A stretch of DNA of 64,000 bases, taken from NCBI RefSeq assembly GCF_900113695.1, contig NZ_FOQH01000010.1, positions 210,936-274,935 of the forward strand, in the 5' to 3' direction. A program made the position numbers and the translations under genes. The DNA is from Albimonas pacifica (lineage in GTDB: Bacteria > Pseudomonadota > Alphaproteobacteria > Rhodobacterales > Rhodobacteraceae). Within the stretch, counting starts at the first letter, position 1. The number at the start of each line of letters is the position of its first letter. Shown piece by piece: positions 35,993 to 45,635 of the stretch. The notes below the pieces were generated by a model. It had not been told where the DNA came from, searched no databases, and saw only the letters and a list, made by a program, of their open reading frames with translations.

Positions 35993-36861
35993 GCGGGGCT
36001 CTGGGCGGTCAGGGCGGCGGCGAGGGCGCGGCGGATCGCGGTCCCGGCCAGGTCGCGGCGGTAGTCGGCGGGGGTGGCGGGGTCGCCCATCGGGTCGAGG
36101 CCGGGCATGACCGCCTCGGCGACCTCGGCGAACAGCGCCTCGGAGGGCGGCTGGCCCTCCAGCATCGCCTCGGCCTGGGCCAGGCGGCGGGGGCGGTCCT
36201 CGACGGCGCCGAGGCCGAGGCGGACGTCTTTCATCAGCCCGCCGTCCAGCGTGACCACCGCCAGCGCCATGCCCAGGGCGAAATCGCCGGCGCGGCGGTT
36301 GAACTCGTAGAAGCCGTGGCGGGCGGCGGGGGCCAGCAGGGGAAGGGAGACGGCGGTCAGCATCTCTTCCGGCTCGCGCGCGGTGGTCATCGGGCCCTCG
36401 AACCAGTCGGCGGCGGCGACGTCGCGGGGGCCCTCGGGGCCCTCGAGGTGCAAGCTCGCGTCGAGGGCGGCGGCGACCAGGCACCACTCGGAGGCGGGGT
36501 CGGAGTGGCAGAGGCTGCCGCAGAACGTCCCCCGCTCGCGGATCGGGACGTGGGCGATGTGGCGGCAGACGTCCGAGAGCAGCGCGCCCAGCGGGTTGGC
36601 CGTGACCGGCCGGCGGAAGGCGGTGTGGCGGGCCGCGGCGCCGATGCGCAGGGCGCCCTCGGCCTCCTCCACCCGGTCGAGGCCGGGGATGGCGTTGATG
36701 TCGATCACGTCCGGCGGGAAGGCCACCCGCAGCGCCATCATCGGCGTCAGGGTCTGGCCGCCGGCGAGGATCAGCCCGCCCTCCTCCGCGGTGGCGGCGA
36801 GCAGGCTCACCGCCTCGGCCACGCTGCCCGGGCGGTGGAGGATGAAGGGGGCGGGCTTCAT
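35989..36861 (-). CDS. FAD-binding medium subunit of a molybdenum hydroxylase (CoxM-type)
   Basis: 290 residues. The FAD-binding motifs are LAGGQTLTPMMALRVAFPPD (about 33-52, AGGQ is a CoxM signature) and GTFCGSLCHSDPASEW (about 113-128, the TxGGxxxxxDP-type site), followed by the C-terminal CO_deh_flav_C domain. It passes electrons from the FeS subunit to the acceptor. Overlaps both neighbours by 4 bases. Confidence 0.94.
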   Translation of the reverse strand: MKPAPFILHRPGSVAEAVSLLAATAEEGGLILAGGQTLTPMMALRVAFPPDVIDINAIPGLDRVEEAEGALRIGAAARHTAFRRPVTANPLGALLSDVCRHIAHVPIRERGTFCGSLCHSDPASEWCLVAAALDASLHLEGPEGPRDVAAADWFEGPMTTAREPEEMLTAVSLPLLAPAARHGFYEFNRRAGDFALGMALAVVTLDGGLMKDVRLGLGAVEDRPRRLAQAEAMLEGQPPSEALFAEVAEAVMPGLDPMGDPATPADYRRDLAGTAIRRALAAALTAQSPA

Positions 36862-37583
36862 TCTGGGGCTCCTGAGGTGGAGGAGAGATCGGCGGTCCAG
36901 TGGCTCCAGCAGCGCTCGATCGCGCCGCGGGCGACGGCGCCGGACTGGGCCGCCTCGCCGGGGGAGAGGGGGCGGAAGGCGCCGCCAAGCGCCCGGGCGC
37001 GGCGCTGGTGGTCGGCGTCGCGGCAGGCGTGGACGGCACGGAAGGCGAGCTCGCGCGGGTCGGCGGCCACCACCACCGCGCCATGTCCCCGCATCAGCGC
37101 CATCGGCGCGTTCCCCAGCGTCTGGGCGAGGCAGGCCGCCTGCGCGGGGTCGCAGACCAGCATCCCCGTGTCCCCGAAATGCGTGGCCGAGTCCCAGACC
37201 GGGACCGCGCCCCCCATCCAGCCGCCGGTCTGGCTGACCGGGACCAGCGGCACGTCCGACAGGCAGAAGGGCAGGATCGCGGGCGCGTGGTGGTGGACGA
37301 CGGCGTGCACGTCCGGGCGCTGGGCGTAGACCTCGGCATGGATCCAGCGTTCGGCGAAGAGGGGGCCGGGCGCCTCGGCGCGGACGCCTCCCGAAAGGTC
37401 GTGGGGCAGGAAGTCCGCGGCCCGCGTGGCGCTGGGCGGCTGGGCGGCGGTCAGCCAGAACACGCCCGGGTCCGAGGGATCGCGGACCGAGGCATGCCCG
37501 AAGGCGTCCAGCACGCCCTGCGCCACCAGCAGGCGGTGCAGGAGGGCGAGGTCGGCCAGAAGGGCCTCGGGGCGAGCGGTCAT
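36858..37583 (-). CDS. Class II aldolase/adducin-family protein
   Basis: 241-residue zinc-dependent aldolase/epimerase-fold protein: AFGHASVRDP (about 27-36), zinc ligands HAVVHHHAPAILPF (about 93-106) and GHGAVVVAADP (about 165). Members cleave or decarboxylate hydroxy acids. Embedded between a hydroxylase large subunit and the FAD subunit with 4-base overlaps on both sides, so it belongs to the same pathway. Reaction unknown. Confidence 0.9.
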   Translation of the reverse strand: MTARPEALLADLALLHRLLVAQGVLDAFGHASVRDPSDPGVFWLTAAQPPSATRAADFLPHDLSGGVRAEAPGPLFAERWIHAEVYAQRPDVHAVVHHHAPAILPFCLSDVPLVPVSQTGGWMGGAVPVWDSATHFGDTGMLVCDPAQAACLAQTLGNAPMALMRGHGAVVVAADPRELAFRAVHACRDADHQRRARALGGAFRPLSPGEAAQSGAVARGAIERCWSHWTADLSSTSGAPE

Positions 37584-39922
37584 GCGGCGCTCCTGGCTGC
37601 GCGCATCAGGGCGCGGAGGTCGGCGGGCGACAGCGGCGCCCGGGCGGCGTGAAGGCCGAGGTCGGCGCAGGCGTCGTCGACGGCCGACAGCACCGCGGCG
37701 GCGATCGGGATCACCCCGCTCTCGCCCACGCCCTTCAGGCCCAGCACGTTCAGGGGGCTGGGGCTCTCGCGGTGGAGGATCTGGAGGGGCGGCATCTCGG
37801 CGGCGGTGACCATCAGGTAGTCGGCCAGCGTGGCGGTCAGGGGCTGGGCGTCCTCGTCGAAGATCATGCGTTCGTAGAGCGCGCCGCCGAGCCCGTGGGC
37901 GACGCCGCCCGCCACCTGGCCCTCGACGGTCATCGGGTTGACCATCACCCCGCAGTCATGGGCGAGGACCAGGTTCAGGACGCGCACCCGGCCGGTGTCG
38001 GGGTCGACCTCGACCTCGGCCACGGCCGTGCCGTTGGAATAGGCCATGGCGGGGACGTCGACCTGGGCCGAGGCCTCCAGCCCCGGCGTGTCGATGCCCG
38101 GCAGGGGGAACCCGGGCAGGCCGGCGGCGGCGGCGGCGAGCTGGGCGAAGGTCCGGAACCGATCCTCCGCCCCCTTGATCGCCACCCGGTCGCCGGCGAT
38201 GTCGAGGTCGTCGGGCGAGACCTCCAGCAGGTGCGAGGCGACCTTCAGCAGCTTCCCCCGCACCTCCAGCGCCGCGGCATGAGCCGAGGCCCCGGCGGTC
38301 ACCGTCTGGCGGCTGTTGAAGCCGCCGAAGCCCAGGGATTGGCGCGTATCCCCGCAGGTCACGTCGATCCGCGAGAGGTCGCCGCCCAGCTGCTCGCCCG
38401 CCACCTGGGCGATCATCGTGGCGGTGCCCTGGCCCATGGCGGCGGCGCCGGTCGAGATCAGCACCCGGCCCGACCGCGCGATGCGCACGGTCGCGGTCTC
38501 ATAGGGCCCGCGGCCGGTGCCCTCGACGTAGTTGGCGATCCCGATGCCCCGCCGGCGGCCCTGCGCCCGGGCCTCGGCCTGGCGTGTCGGAAAACCGGCC
38601 CAGTCGGCGGCCGCCTGCGCCTCGGCCTGGGTGGCCGGGTAGTCGCCGCTGTCGAGCGCCGCGGCCTCGCCGCCGCGCATGCGCATCGGTTTTTCGCAGG
38701 GCATCTGCTCGGGGCGGACGAGGTTGCGGCGGCGGATCTCGTCTCGCGGGAGCCCCAGCGCCATGGCCGCGCGGTCCAGCAGACGCTCCATCACGAAGGC
38801 GCCCTGGGGCTGGCCGGCGCCGCGGATCGGGGTGACGGGGACCTTGTTGGTCAGCGCCACCTGGATGTCGAGCCGGTAGGCCGGCACGTTGTAGGGCATC
38901 GGCAGAGTCACCCCCGCCCCGTAGGCCACGTTCAGACCCCGCGGCGTGTAGGCGCCGTGGTCATGCACCAGCGTCCCGCGGATGCCGAGGATACGCCCCT
39001 CCGCATCCAGCGCCATCTCCATGGTCCAGTCCTGGTCCCGCTCCTGGCAGGTGGAGAGGAAATGCTCGCGCCGGTCCTCGACCCATTTCACCGGGCGGGA
39101 CAGCAGCAGGGAGGCGGCGGCGACCGCGATCTCCTCCGGATACGTCACCAGCTTCGGCCCGAAGCCGCCGCCGAGGTCGGGGGCGGTCACGAGGACGGCC
39201 TCCTCCTCCCGCCCCAGCAGGCCCGCCAGCGCACGGCGCAGGGCGTGCGGGGTCTGGGTGGAGGACCACACCTCCAGCCGCCCGGTCAGCGCGTCGGGGC
39301 GGGAGAGCACGCCCCGCCCCTCCAGCGAATGCGCCCCGCCCCGGTGCACCTGGTAGGCGCCCTGCACGACATGGGGGGCGGAGGCGAAGGCGGCGTCGAC
39401 AGGGCCGTAGTCGAAGCCGAAGCGGGCGACGCGGTTGTGGGGCAGGTCGCGGTGCGCGGAGGGGGCGCCCTCGGCCAGCCCCGCGACCGCGTCGGCGACG
39501 GCGGGGAGGGGGGCGTAGTCGACCTCCACCAGCTCGGCGGCGTCCTCGGCGAGCGCGCGGGTGTCGGCGATCACCAGCGCCACGGGCTCGCCGACATGGA
39601 CGGTCTCGGCGTCGACCAGGACGGGGCGGTCGAGCTGGAAGGCGAAAGCGGGGGAGGGCAGGGCGGTGACGAGGCGGTCGGAGGTCAGGACGGCGCGCAG
39701 GTCGGCAAGCGTGAGCACCGCGTGGACGCCGGGGAGGGCGCGCGCCTCGGCCGCGTCGATGCCCTCGATGATCGCGTGCGCGTAGGGGCTGCGCACGAAG
39801 GCGGCGGCGAGGCAGCCCTCGGGCGCGAGATCGTCGAGGTAGCGGCCGCGGCCGGAGACCAGGGCGCGGTCCTCGATCCGGGGGACGGAGCGGCCGAAAA
39901 GCTTGCCGGGGGCGCGGGTCAT
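37580..39922 (-). CDS. Molybdopterin-binding large subunit of a molybdenum hydroxylase (1 of 2)
   Basis: 780-residue catalytic subunit of the xanthine dehydrogenase family: Ald_Xan_dh_C domain (FGRSVPRIEDRALVSGRGRY at the N-terminus), Mo-cofactor segments APDLGGGFGPKLVTYPEE, TPIRGAGQPQGAFVMERL, GAAAMGQGTATMIAQV, and catalytic Glu in LKGVGESGVIPIAA. Overlaps the class II aldolase gene and the second large subunit by 4 bases. The loop RGAGQPQ differs from its neighbour's RAPGRFE, which suggests different substrates. Confidence 0.93.
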   Translation of the reverse strand: MTRAPGKLFGRSVPRIEDRALVSGRGRYLDDLAPEGCLAAAFVRSPYAHAIIEGIDAAEARALPGVHAVLTLADLRAVLTSDRLVTALPSPAFAFQLDRPVLVDAETVHVGEPVALVIADTRALAEDAAELVEVDYAPLPAVADAVAGLAEGAPSAHRDLPHNRVARFGFDYGPVDAAFASAPHVVQGAYQVHRGGAHSLEGRGVLSRPDALTGRLEVWSSTQTPHALRRALAGLLGREEEAVLVTAPDLGGGFGPKLVTYPEEIAVAAASLLLSRPVKWVEDRREHFLSTCQERDQDWTMEMALDAEGRILGIRGTLVHDHGAYTPRGLNVAYGAGVTLPMPYNVPAYRLDIQVALTNKVPVTPIRGAGQPQGAFVMERLLDRAAMALGLPRDEIRRRNLVRPEQMPCEKPMRMRGGEAAALDSGDYPATQAEAQAAADWAGFPTRQAEARAQGRRRGIGIANYVEGTGRGPYETATVRIARSGRVLISTGAAAMGQGTATMIAQVAGEQLGGDLSRIDVTCGDTRQSLGFGGFNSRQTVTAGASAHAAALEVRGKLLKVASHLLEVSPDDLDIAGDRVAIKGAEDRFRTFAQLAAAAAGLPGFPLPGIDTPGLEASAQVDVPAMAYSNGTAVAEVEVDPDTGRVRVLNLVLAHDCGVMVNPMTVEGQVAGGVAHGLGGALYERMIFDEDAQPLTATLADYLMVTAAEMPPLQILHRESPSPLNVLGLKGVGESGVIPIAAAVLSAVDDACADLGLHAARAPLSPADLRALMRAARSAA

Positions 39923-42243
39923 GGCGCGGCCTTCAGCGCGGCGCGCAGGCGCTGGGGCGTCATCGGCAGGCGGGTGACGAAGCCGGGGCGCTGGAGGGCG
40001 TCGTCGATGGCCGCCGCCACCGCCGCGCCGGCGGCGTTCACGCCGGCCTCGCCCGCGCCCTTCAGGCCCAGCGGATTGAGGGGCGAGGGTGCATCCTCCC
40101 GGATCAGCACGTCGAGCGGGGGCATCTCGGCGGCCGTCACCATCAGGTAGTCCTGGAAGGTCACCGACAGGGGCTGGCCGTCGGGATCGTAGGCGAATTC
40201 CTCGAACAGGGCGCCGCCCAGGCCCTGGGCGAGGCCGCCCTGGATCTGCCCCTCGACCATCGCCGGGTTCACCGCGCGGCCGACGTCGTAGGCGACCGCA
40301 TAGCGCTCGATCCGCACGCCTCCCGTCTCGCGGTCCACCGCGGCCTGGGCGATGTGCACGCCGTAGGGGTAGTTCATGTGCTTCGAGTGGAACCAGGCGG
40401 AGGCGGAAAGGCCGGGCTCGCGCTCGCCGCGATCCGCCGAGGCCGGCCCCAGCTTCGCCGCCAGCACGCCAAGCGGGATCGAGGCGCCGGAGGGGGCGGA
40501 GGCCTGGCCCTCGATCAGGTCGAGGGTGTCCGCAGGCTCGCCCAGCAGGGCGGCGGCGAACTCCAGGGCCTTGTCGCGCACGGCCTCGGCGGCGCGGCGG
40601 GCGGCCTCGCCGGTCATCACCGTGACGCGGGAGGCGTGGGCGCCGAAGCCGAAGGGGATGCGGGCGGTGTCGCCATGCAGGACCCGGACCCGGCGGTAGT
40701 CGCAGCCCAGCGTCTCGGCGACGATCTGGGCGACCGCGGTCTCCATCCCCTGGCCGACCGAGGCGGCGCCGGTCAGCACCTCGACCCAGCCCGCGGCGTC
40801 GACGGAGATTTCCACAAGTTCCGAGGGGCCGAGGCCGCTCTTCTCCACGAACATCGCAAGACCGCAGCCGACCGCCTCGCCGGCCTCCCGGCGCCGGGCG
40901 CAGGCGGCCTGCATCCCGGCGTAGCCCGAGAAATCCAGCGCCCGGGTCAGCAGGTCGTCGTAGAGGCCGGAGTCGAGGATCACCTCGGATTCCAGCGCCG
41001 AGAGGCCGCGCTCGTAGGGCATCTCCTCGGGCGCGATCAGGTTGCGGCGGCGCAGTTCGGCGGGATCCAGCGACAGGCGCTGGGCGATGGCGTCCATCAG
41101 CCGTTCGCGCACGAAGGAGCCTTCGAAGCGCCCCGGCGCGCGGTAGGTGGCGGCGGGGGTCTTGTTGGTCAGGCGGTAATGGGCGACGGCGCGGTAGGCG
41201 GGAACCCGGTAGGGGCCCAGCAGCAGGCCGATGGTCATGTCGGCGACCCGCGCGCCGTGGGTGCGCACATAGGCGCCCTGGTCGTGGTGCAGGACCTCGT
41301 CGATCGCCAGCAGCCGGCCCTCGCCGTCCACCGCGGCGCGGATGGCGTGGGTCTGCTCGCGCGAGTGGTTGGCGGCCATCATGTGCTCGCGCCGGTCCTC
41401 GATCCACTTGACCGGGCGGCGCAGGCGCAGGGCGGCGAAACAGACCAGCAGGTCCTCGGGGTAGATCTCGCCGCGCACGCCGAAGCCGCCGCCGACGTGG
41501 TTCTCATAGAGCTCGACGGCCGAGGGGGGCAGGTCGAACAGCTCCGCCAGCCGGTCGCGGTTCCAGTGCGGGCGCTTGGCGGCGCCGTGCAGTTCCAGCA
41601 CGCCCCGCGCCGCGTCGAAGCGGGCGAGCAGCCCGCGCGTCTCCAGCATCACCGCCGAGTGGCGGCCGATGGAGAGGTCGAGCTCGACCACATGCGCGGC
41701 CCCGGCGAAGGCGGCGTCGACCTCGCCGTAGCCCTTGCGGATCACGGTGGGCTCGGTCGAGAGGCCCGGCGCCCAGTCGGAGGGGGGCTCGACGGCCGAG
41801 AGGGCGGGGGGAAGGTCCTCGACCTCCACCATCACCAGCTCGGCGGCGTCCTCGGCGCGGTAGGGGTCGTCGGCGACGACGAGCGCCACGGGCTCGCCGA
41901 CGTAGCGGACGACGTCGCGGGCGAGGGCGGGCTGGCAGTAGGGCTCCAGCCCCTGGATGGCGGTGGCGCGGAAGGGGATCGGGGGCAGGGCGCCCAGGTC
42001 CCCGGCGGTCCAGACGGCGACGACGCCGGGGGCGGCGCGGGCCTCCTCGACGTCGATCGCCACGATCCGGCCGTGGGCGTAGGGGGAGCGGACGACGCGG
42101 GCGTGCAGCTCCCCGGGGAAGGAGAGGTCGGCGACGAAGCGGCCCTCGCCCCGGACCAGCGGGCCGTCCTCCAGCCGGGGGACCGAGCGGCCGATCCAGC
42201 TTCGGCGGTTGCGGGCCCCGGCGGGCAGGGCGTCAGCGGGCAT
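39919..42243 (-). CDS. Molybdopterin-binding large subunit of a molybdenum hydroxylase (2 of 2)
   Basis: 774-residue paralogue of the next gene: IGRSVPRLEDGPLVRGEGRF, ENHVGGGFGVRGEIYPEDLL, AATYRAPGRFEGSFVRERLM, GAASVGQGMETAVAQIVAET and catalytic Glu in LKGAGEAGVNAAGAAV. Only one FAD and one FeS subunit gene exist nearby, so the two large subunits may share them or form a mixed complex. Starts 11 bases inside the TRAP permease gene's end. Confidence 0.93.
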   Translation of the reverse strand: MPADALPAGARNRRSWIGRSVPRLEDGPLVRGEGRFVADLSFPGELHARVVRSPYAHGRIVAIDVEEARAAPGVVAVWTAGDLGALPPIPFRATAIQGLEPYCQPALARDVVRYVGEPVALVVADDPYRAEDAAELVMVEVEDLPPALSAVEPPSDWAPGLSTEPTVIRKGYGEVDAAFAGAAHVVELDLSIGRHSAVMLETRGLLARFDAARGVLELHGAAKRPHWNRDRLAELFDLPPSAVELYENHVGGGFGVRGEIYPEDLLVCFAALRLRRPVKWIEDRREHMMAANHSREQTHAIRAAVDGEGRLLAIDEVLHHDQGAYVRTHGARVADMTIGLLLGPYRVPAYRAVAHYRLTNKTPAATYRAPGRFEGSFVRERLMDAIAQRLSLDPAELRRRNLIAPEEMPYERGLSALESEVILDSGLYDDLLTRALDFSGYAGMQAACARRREAGEAVGCGLAMFVEKSGLGPSELVEISVDAAGWVEVLTGAASVGQGMETAVAQIVAETLGCDYRRVRVLHGDTARIPFGFGAHASRVTVMTGEAARRAAEAVRDKALEFAAALLGEPADTLDLIEGQASAPSGASIPLGVLAAKLGPASADRGEREPGLSASAWFHSKHMNYPYGVHIAQAAVDRETGGVRIERYAVAYDVGRAVNPAMVEGQIQGGLAQGLGGALFEEFAYDPDGQPLSVTFQDYLMVTAAEMPPLDVLIREDAPSPLNPLGLKGAGEAGVNAAGAAVAAAIDDALQRPGFVTRLPMTPQRLRAALKAAP

Positions 42244-44155
42244 CGGGAACCTCCGCCGCCTCCGACGCGAAGCTTCGCCGGGCGAAGAGCCCGCCGGCCG
42301 CGGCCAGCGCCGCCCCGATCAGGCCGGCGACCACGCCCGGCGCCAGCAGGAACAGCGCGCCGACGGCGAAGGCGAGCCGCGTGACCCCGGGCAGGGGCCG
42401 GCGCACGAAGCCCTCGGCCGCCATCGAGATCAGCACCACCGCGGCGGTGGTGGTGACGATGGCGGTGACGATCGAGGGCAGGTCGGCCATCAGCAGCACG
42501 CCCGGTCCATACATGAAGGCGAAGGGCAGCACGAAGGCCGCCACGGCCATCTTGCAGGCGGTGGCGGCGATGGCGATGGGATTCGCCCCCGCGATGCCCG
42601 CCGCCGCATAGGCCGCGACCGCCACCGGCGGCGTCATCGCCGAGAGCACCGCATAATAGAGCAGGAACAGATGCGCTTGCATCAGCGAGAACCCGTATTC
42701 CCCCGTCAGCGTCGGCCCCAGCAGGGCGGCGGCCAGCGCATAGGCGGCCGGCGTCGGCATCCCCATGCCCAGCAGGATGGTCATGGCCCCCGCGATCAGC
42801 AGCGTCAGCAGGGTCGAGGAGCCGGCGATCAGCACCAGCAGCTCGGCCACCTTGCCGGCGAGCCCGGTCATGGTGATCCCGCCGATCACCATCCCCGCCG
42901 CCGCGCAGGCCCCGGTGACCGCCACCATCGACAGCGTCGTCTGCCCGATCCCGTCGTAGAGCGCGCGCAGGGAGAACGTCCGGAACCGGATCGCCCAGAT
43001 CGCCAGGATCGAGGCGAGGCCGAACAGCGCCACGTAGGTGGGCGTATAGTGCTCGGCCAGCGCCCAGCACAGCACGCCCAGCGGCGCGAGGAACAGCCAG
43101 CCCTCGCGCAGCACCGGGCCGGGGCGGCGGATCCGGTCCTCGGGCAGCGCGTCCAGCCCCAGCTTGCGGGAGCGGAAGTCCACCTGCAGGAACACGCAGA
43201 GATAATAGAGCAGCGCCGGCACGATCCCCGCGATGACGATGTCGACGTAGGGAATGGCGGTGAACTCGGCCATGATGAAGACCGCGGACCCCATCACCGG
43301 CGGCAGGATCGAGCCGCCGGTCGAGGCCGCGACCTCCACCCCGCCGGCCAGCCGCGCGTCGTAGCCCAGGCGCTTCATCGCCGGGATGGTGACTGAACCG
43401 GTGGTCACCACATCCGCCGTCGGGCTGCCCGAGAGCATCCCGAACAGACCCGAGGAGCACACGGCGACCTTGGCCGGCCCGCCGGGGCGGCGGCCGGTGA
43501 AGGCGGCGGCGATGTCGAAGAAGAAGGCCCCGCCGCCCGCCTTCTCCAGCAGGGTTCCGAACATCACGAAGAGGAAGGCGTAGGTGGCGGTGACCTGGAT
43601 CGGGGTGCCGAAGATCCCGTCGGAGGTGAAGACGGTCACGTCGAGGAAATGCGCGAAGCTGATGTAGCCGTGCTTCAGGGGCCCGTCGAAGTGATGGCCG
43701 GCCAGGTTGTAGGCCATGATGATCACCACGATCAGCGTCAGCCCCACGCCGACCGTGCGCCGCGCCGCCTCCAGCGACAGGGCGAGCAGGCCGTAGCCGA
43801 AGATCCACCAGCTCAGCGGCAGGGGGTCGAACAGGGTGATCCGCTCGGCCACCGCCTGCATGTTCCAGGCGAAGAAGGCGAGACAGGCTAGGCTCGCCCC
43901 CGACAGGACCCAGTCGACGCGGCTGGGGCGCGTGGGGTCGGAGCGCTCGCGCGCGCCGACCAGCAGGAACAGCAGCGTCAGCATCAGGCACAGGAACACG
44001 ATGGTGCGCGCCAGCATGTCCCAGGTGGACCAGGTGGCGGCGTAGATCGTGTAGGCCGCGACGCCCACGGCGAAGGCCTGCGCGATCCGGGCGAGGGGAC
44101 CGGCCCCGAACTGGCGGCGGACGCCGGTGGTCACGGCGAGGCGGGCGAGAAGCAT
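42233..44155 (-). CDS. TRAP transporter fused permease (TAXI type, DctQ-DctM fusion)
   Basis: 640-residue membrane protein of the 'TRAP_fusM' class with about 16-18 helices: an N-terminal DctQ-like part (1-150) and a DctM-like part with MLSGSPTADVVTTGSVTIPA, ASTGGSILPPVMGSAVF and LLGMGMPTPAAYALAAAL, each diagnostic. Start taken at the ATG 44155; a TTG nine codons upstream is possible. Works with the TAXI binding protein encoded just upstream and is translationally coupled to the hydroxylase genes, so the transporter probably imports the hydroxylase substrate. Confidence 0.93.
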   Translation of the reverse strand: MLLARLAVTTGVRRQFGAGPLARIAQAFAVGVAAYTIYAATWSTWDMLARTIVFLCLMLTLLFLLVGARERSDPTRPSRVDWVLSGASLACLAFFAWNMQAVAERITLFDPLPLSWWIFGYGLLALSLEAARRTVGVGLTLIVVIIMAYNLAGHHFDGPLKHGYISFAHFLDVTVFTSDGIFGTPIQVTATYAFLFVMFGTLLEKAGGGAFFFDIAAAFTGRRPGGPAKVAVCSSGLFGMLSGSPTADVVTTGSVTIPAMKRLGYDARLAGGVEVAASTGGSILPPVMGSAVFIMAEFTAIPYVDIVIAGIVPALLYYLCVFLQVDFRSRKLGLDALPEDRIRRPGPVLREGWLFLAPLGVLCWALAEHYTPTYVALFGLASILAIWAIRFRTFSLRALYDGIGQTTLSMVAVTGACAAAGMVIGGITMTGLAGKVAELLVLIAGSSTLLTLLIAGAMTILLGMGMPTPAAYALAAALLGPTLTGEYGFSLMQAHLFLLYYAVLSAMTPPVAVAAYAAAGIAGANPIAIAATACKMAVAAFVLPFAFMYGPGVLLMADLPSIVTAIVTTTAAVVLISMAAEGFVRRPLPGVTRLAFAVGALFLLAPGVVAGLIGAALAAAGGLFARRSFASEAAEVPDAR

Positions 44156-44187
44156 CGTGGGAGCGTCCGGTCTGTCGATCAAGTCGC

Positions 44188-44263
44188 CCGGCCGGAGGCC
44201 GGGGAGGCTGGTCCCCCGGCCGGAGGCCGGGGAGGCAGGTCAGCCGGCCCGGGGCCGGAGAAG
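44188..44263. repeat. Imperfect 28-bp tandem repeat between TAXI gene and permease
   Basis: CCGGCCGGAGGCCGGGGAGG occurs at 44188 and again 28 bases later at 44216, with a degenerate third copy at 44241-44263. It lies in the 217-base gap between two genes of the same operon. Each unit is palindromic and could moderate read-through or transcript stability. Confidence 0.6.
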
Positions 44264-44372
44264 CGGTCTGCCGGCCCCTGGCCGGCGGGGCCGCGCCCGG
44301 CCCGCGGTGGGCCGGGCGCGCGGGGCAAGCGCACTCGCGCCCTGCGCGGGGGCCTCCCGCGCCGGGCGGCGA

Positions 44373-45362
44373 TCACATCAGGCCGGCTTCGCGGTAGGCG
44401 CGCAGGGCGCCGGGGTGGAACTCGATCACCGACTGGTCCTTCATCCCCTCGGGGGTGAAGCGCTGCATGGCGGCCGAGACGGCGGCCATCTTGTCGGGAT
44501 TGTCGAGCATCGCCTTGGTGACGGTGTAGGCCGTCTCCTCGTCCATCGAGGCGTCGGCGAAGAGGATGATCGAGGTGGTGACGGTCTTCACCGCCTCGTC
44601 GCCGCCGGGATTGGCCTCGGCCGAGATCGTCCAGGGCTTCAGCGAGTATTTCTCGATCACCGCCGCGGCCGCGTCGTCGGGCACCGACAGCAGCTTCAGC
44701 GGCGTCGCCGCGGTCATCTCGGCGAAGGAGCGGTGGCCCTCGAACAGCGTGTTGGCCAGCAGGTCCGCGCGGCCGTTGATCATCAGGTCGGTCTGCTCGC
44801 CCGAGGCCTGGAACTGGACCGAGCCGCCCCATTCCTCGACGTCGGCGATGGTGACGCCCAGCGCCTCCAGCGTGCTCTCGGTGATCGCCGAGGTCAGCAG
44901 GCCCTTGCGGTTGAAGACGATGCGCAGCGGCGGCTTCTTCTGCGCGATGTCCGCCAGGCTCTCGAGCCCGTATTCCTCGGCCACGTCGGCGCGCGCGATC
45001 CACCACACCGGGGCCCAGTCGTAGAGGACGGCGATCGCCTGCAGCCCCTCGACCGGGGCCTTGAACGGCTCGGTCCCGGCCTTGGCGAAGGCGAGGTCGC
45101 CGTCGTTGGCCATGCCGAAGGCGCAGGCGCCGTTCTTGACCTGGACCACGTTGGCGAGCCCGCCCGAGGAGGTCTGGTAGGTCATCACCGAGCCCGGCGC
45201 CTCGGCCTTCAGCGCGGCGTCGAGGCCCGCGCCCACCAGCGACCACAGCCCGCCGGGGCTGGCGCCGCAGACGCTTTCGTTGACCTCGGCCGCCGACAGC
45301 GGCGCGAGCGGGACGGCGAGCGCTGCGAGCAGCGCGCCGGTCTTGAGGGGGGTGCGGATCAT
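44373..45362 (-). CDS. TAXI-family TRAP transporter solute-binding subunit
   Basis: 329-residue periplasmic binding protein with signal peptide (MIRTPLKTGALLAALAVPLA, cleavage near residue 25 at LSAAE). TAXI features: SPGGLWSLVGAGLDAALK, TYQTSSGGLANVVQVKNGA and FNRKGLLTSAITESTLEALG. Ligands of this class range from glutamate to aromatic acids. Start at the ATG 45362, which gives a proper signal peptide. First gene of the transport-hydroxylase operon. Confidence 0.92.
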   Translation of the reverse strand: MIRTPLKTGALLAALAVPLAPLSAAEVNESVCGASPGGLWSLVGAGLDAALKAEAPGSVMTYQTSSGGLANVVQVKNGACAFGMANDGDLAFAKAGTEPFKAPVEGLQAIAVLYDWAPVWWIARADVAEEYGLESLADIAQKKPPLRIVFNRKGLLTSAITESTLEALGVTIADVEEWGGSVQFQASGEQTDLMINGRADLLANTLFEGHRSFAEMTAATPLKLLSVPDDAAAAVIEKYSLKPWTISAEANPGGDEAVKTVTTSIILFADASMDEETAYTVTKAMLDNPDKMAAVSAAMQRFTPEGMKDQSVIEFHPGALRAYREAGLM

Positions 45363-45460
45363 CGTGCGTGGCTCCCAGCTGGTTCGAGCGGCCCGCCGTC
45401 GTTCTGCCTGCGCGGCTGGGCCTCCGCGTCGTGGAGTGATGCAAGCACGGTCCTGAACGG

Positions 45461-45519
45461 ATTTCAACGAAATATCCCGTTTTTGGGACGACTCTCGAAA
45501 ATGGTCCTGTTTCTTGGGC
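45461..45519 (-). promoter_or_regulatory. Palindromes and shared motif in the TAXI promoter region
   Basis: The region holds ATTTC-AAC-GAAAT (45461-45473), then two minus-strand sites, GTCCCAAAAACGGGAT (45474-45489) and CCCAAGAAACAGGAC (near 45505-45519). A similar GCCAAAAAAAGGAC lies upstream of the XRE regulator (49765-49778). Shared A-rich motif flanked by CC and GGA suggests a common operator; inferred. Confidence 0.4.
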
Positions 45520-45635
45520 AGTGTTGTCCGGATTTTCAGCGGAGCGACGGCGCGCGAGGACGCCCCCGGCGACGGGATCGCCGGGGGCGGGGGCCGAGTC
45601 GGCTCTCGAGACGTCGGGGGGAGGGCGGCGGCCTG

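Noticed and set aside
37580..41407. A single 1275-codon minus-strand frame suggesting a giant hydroxylase fusion
   Set aside because: The upstream part is an alternative frame of the second large subunit; the real gene starts at 39922 with the normal family N-terminus.
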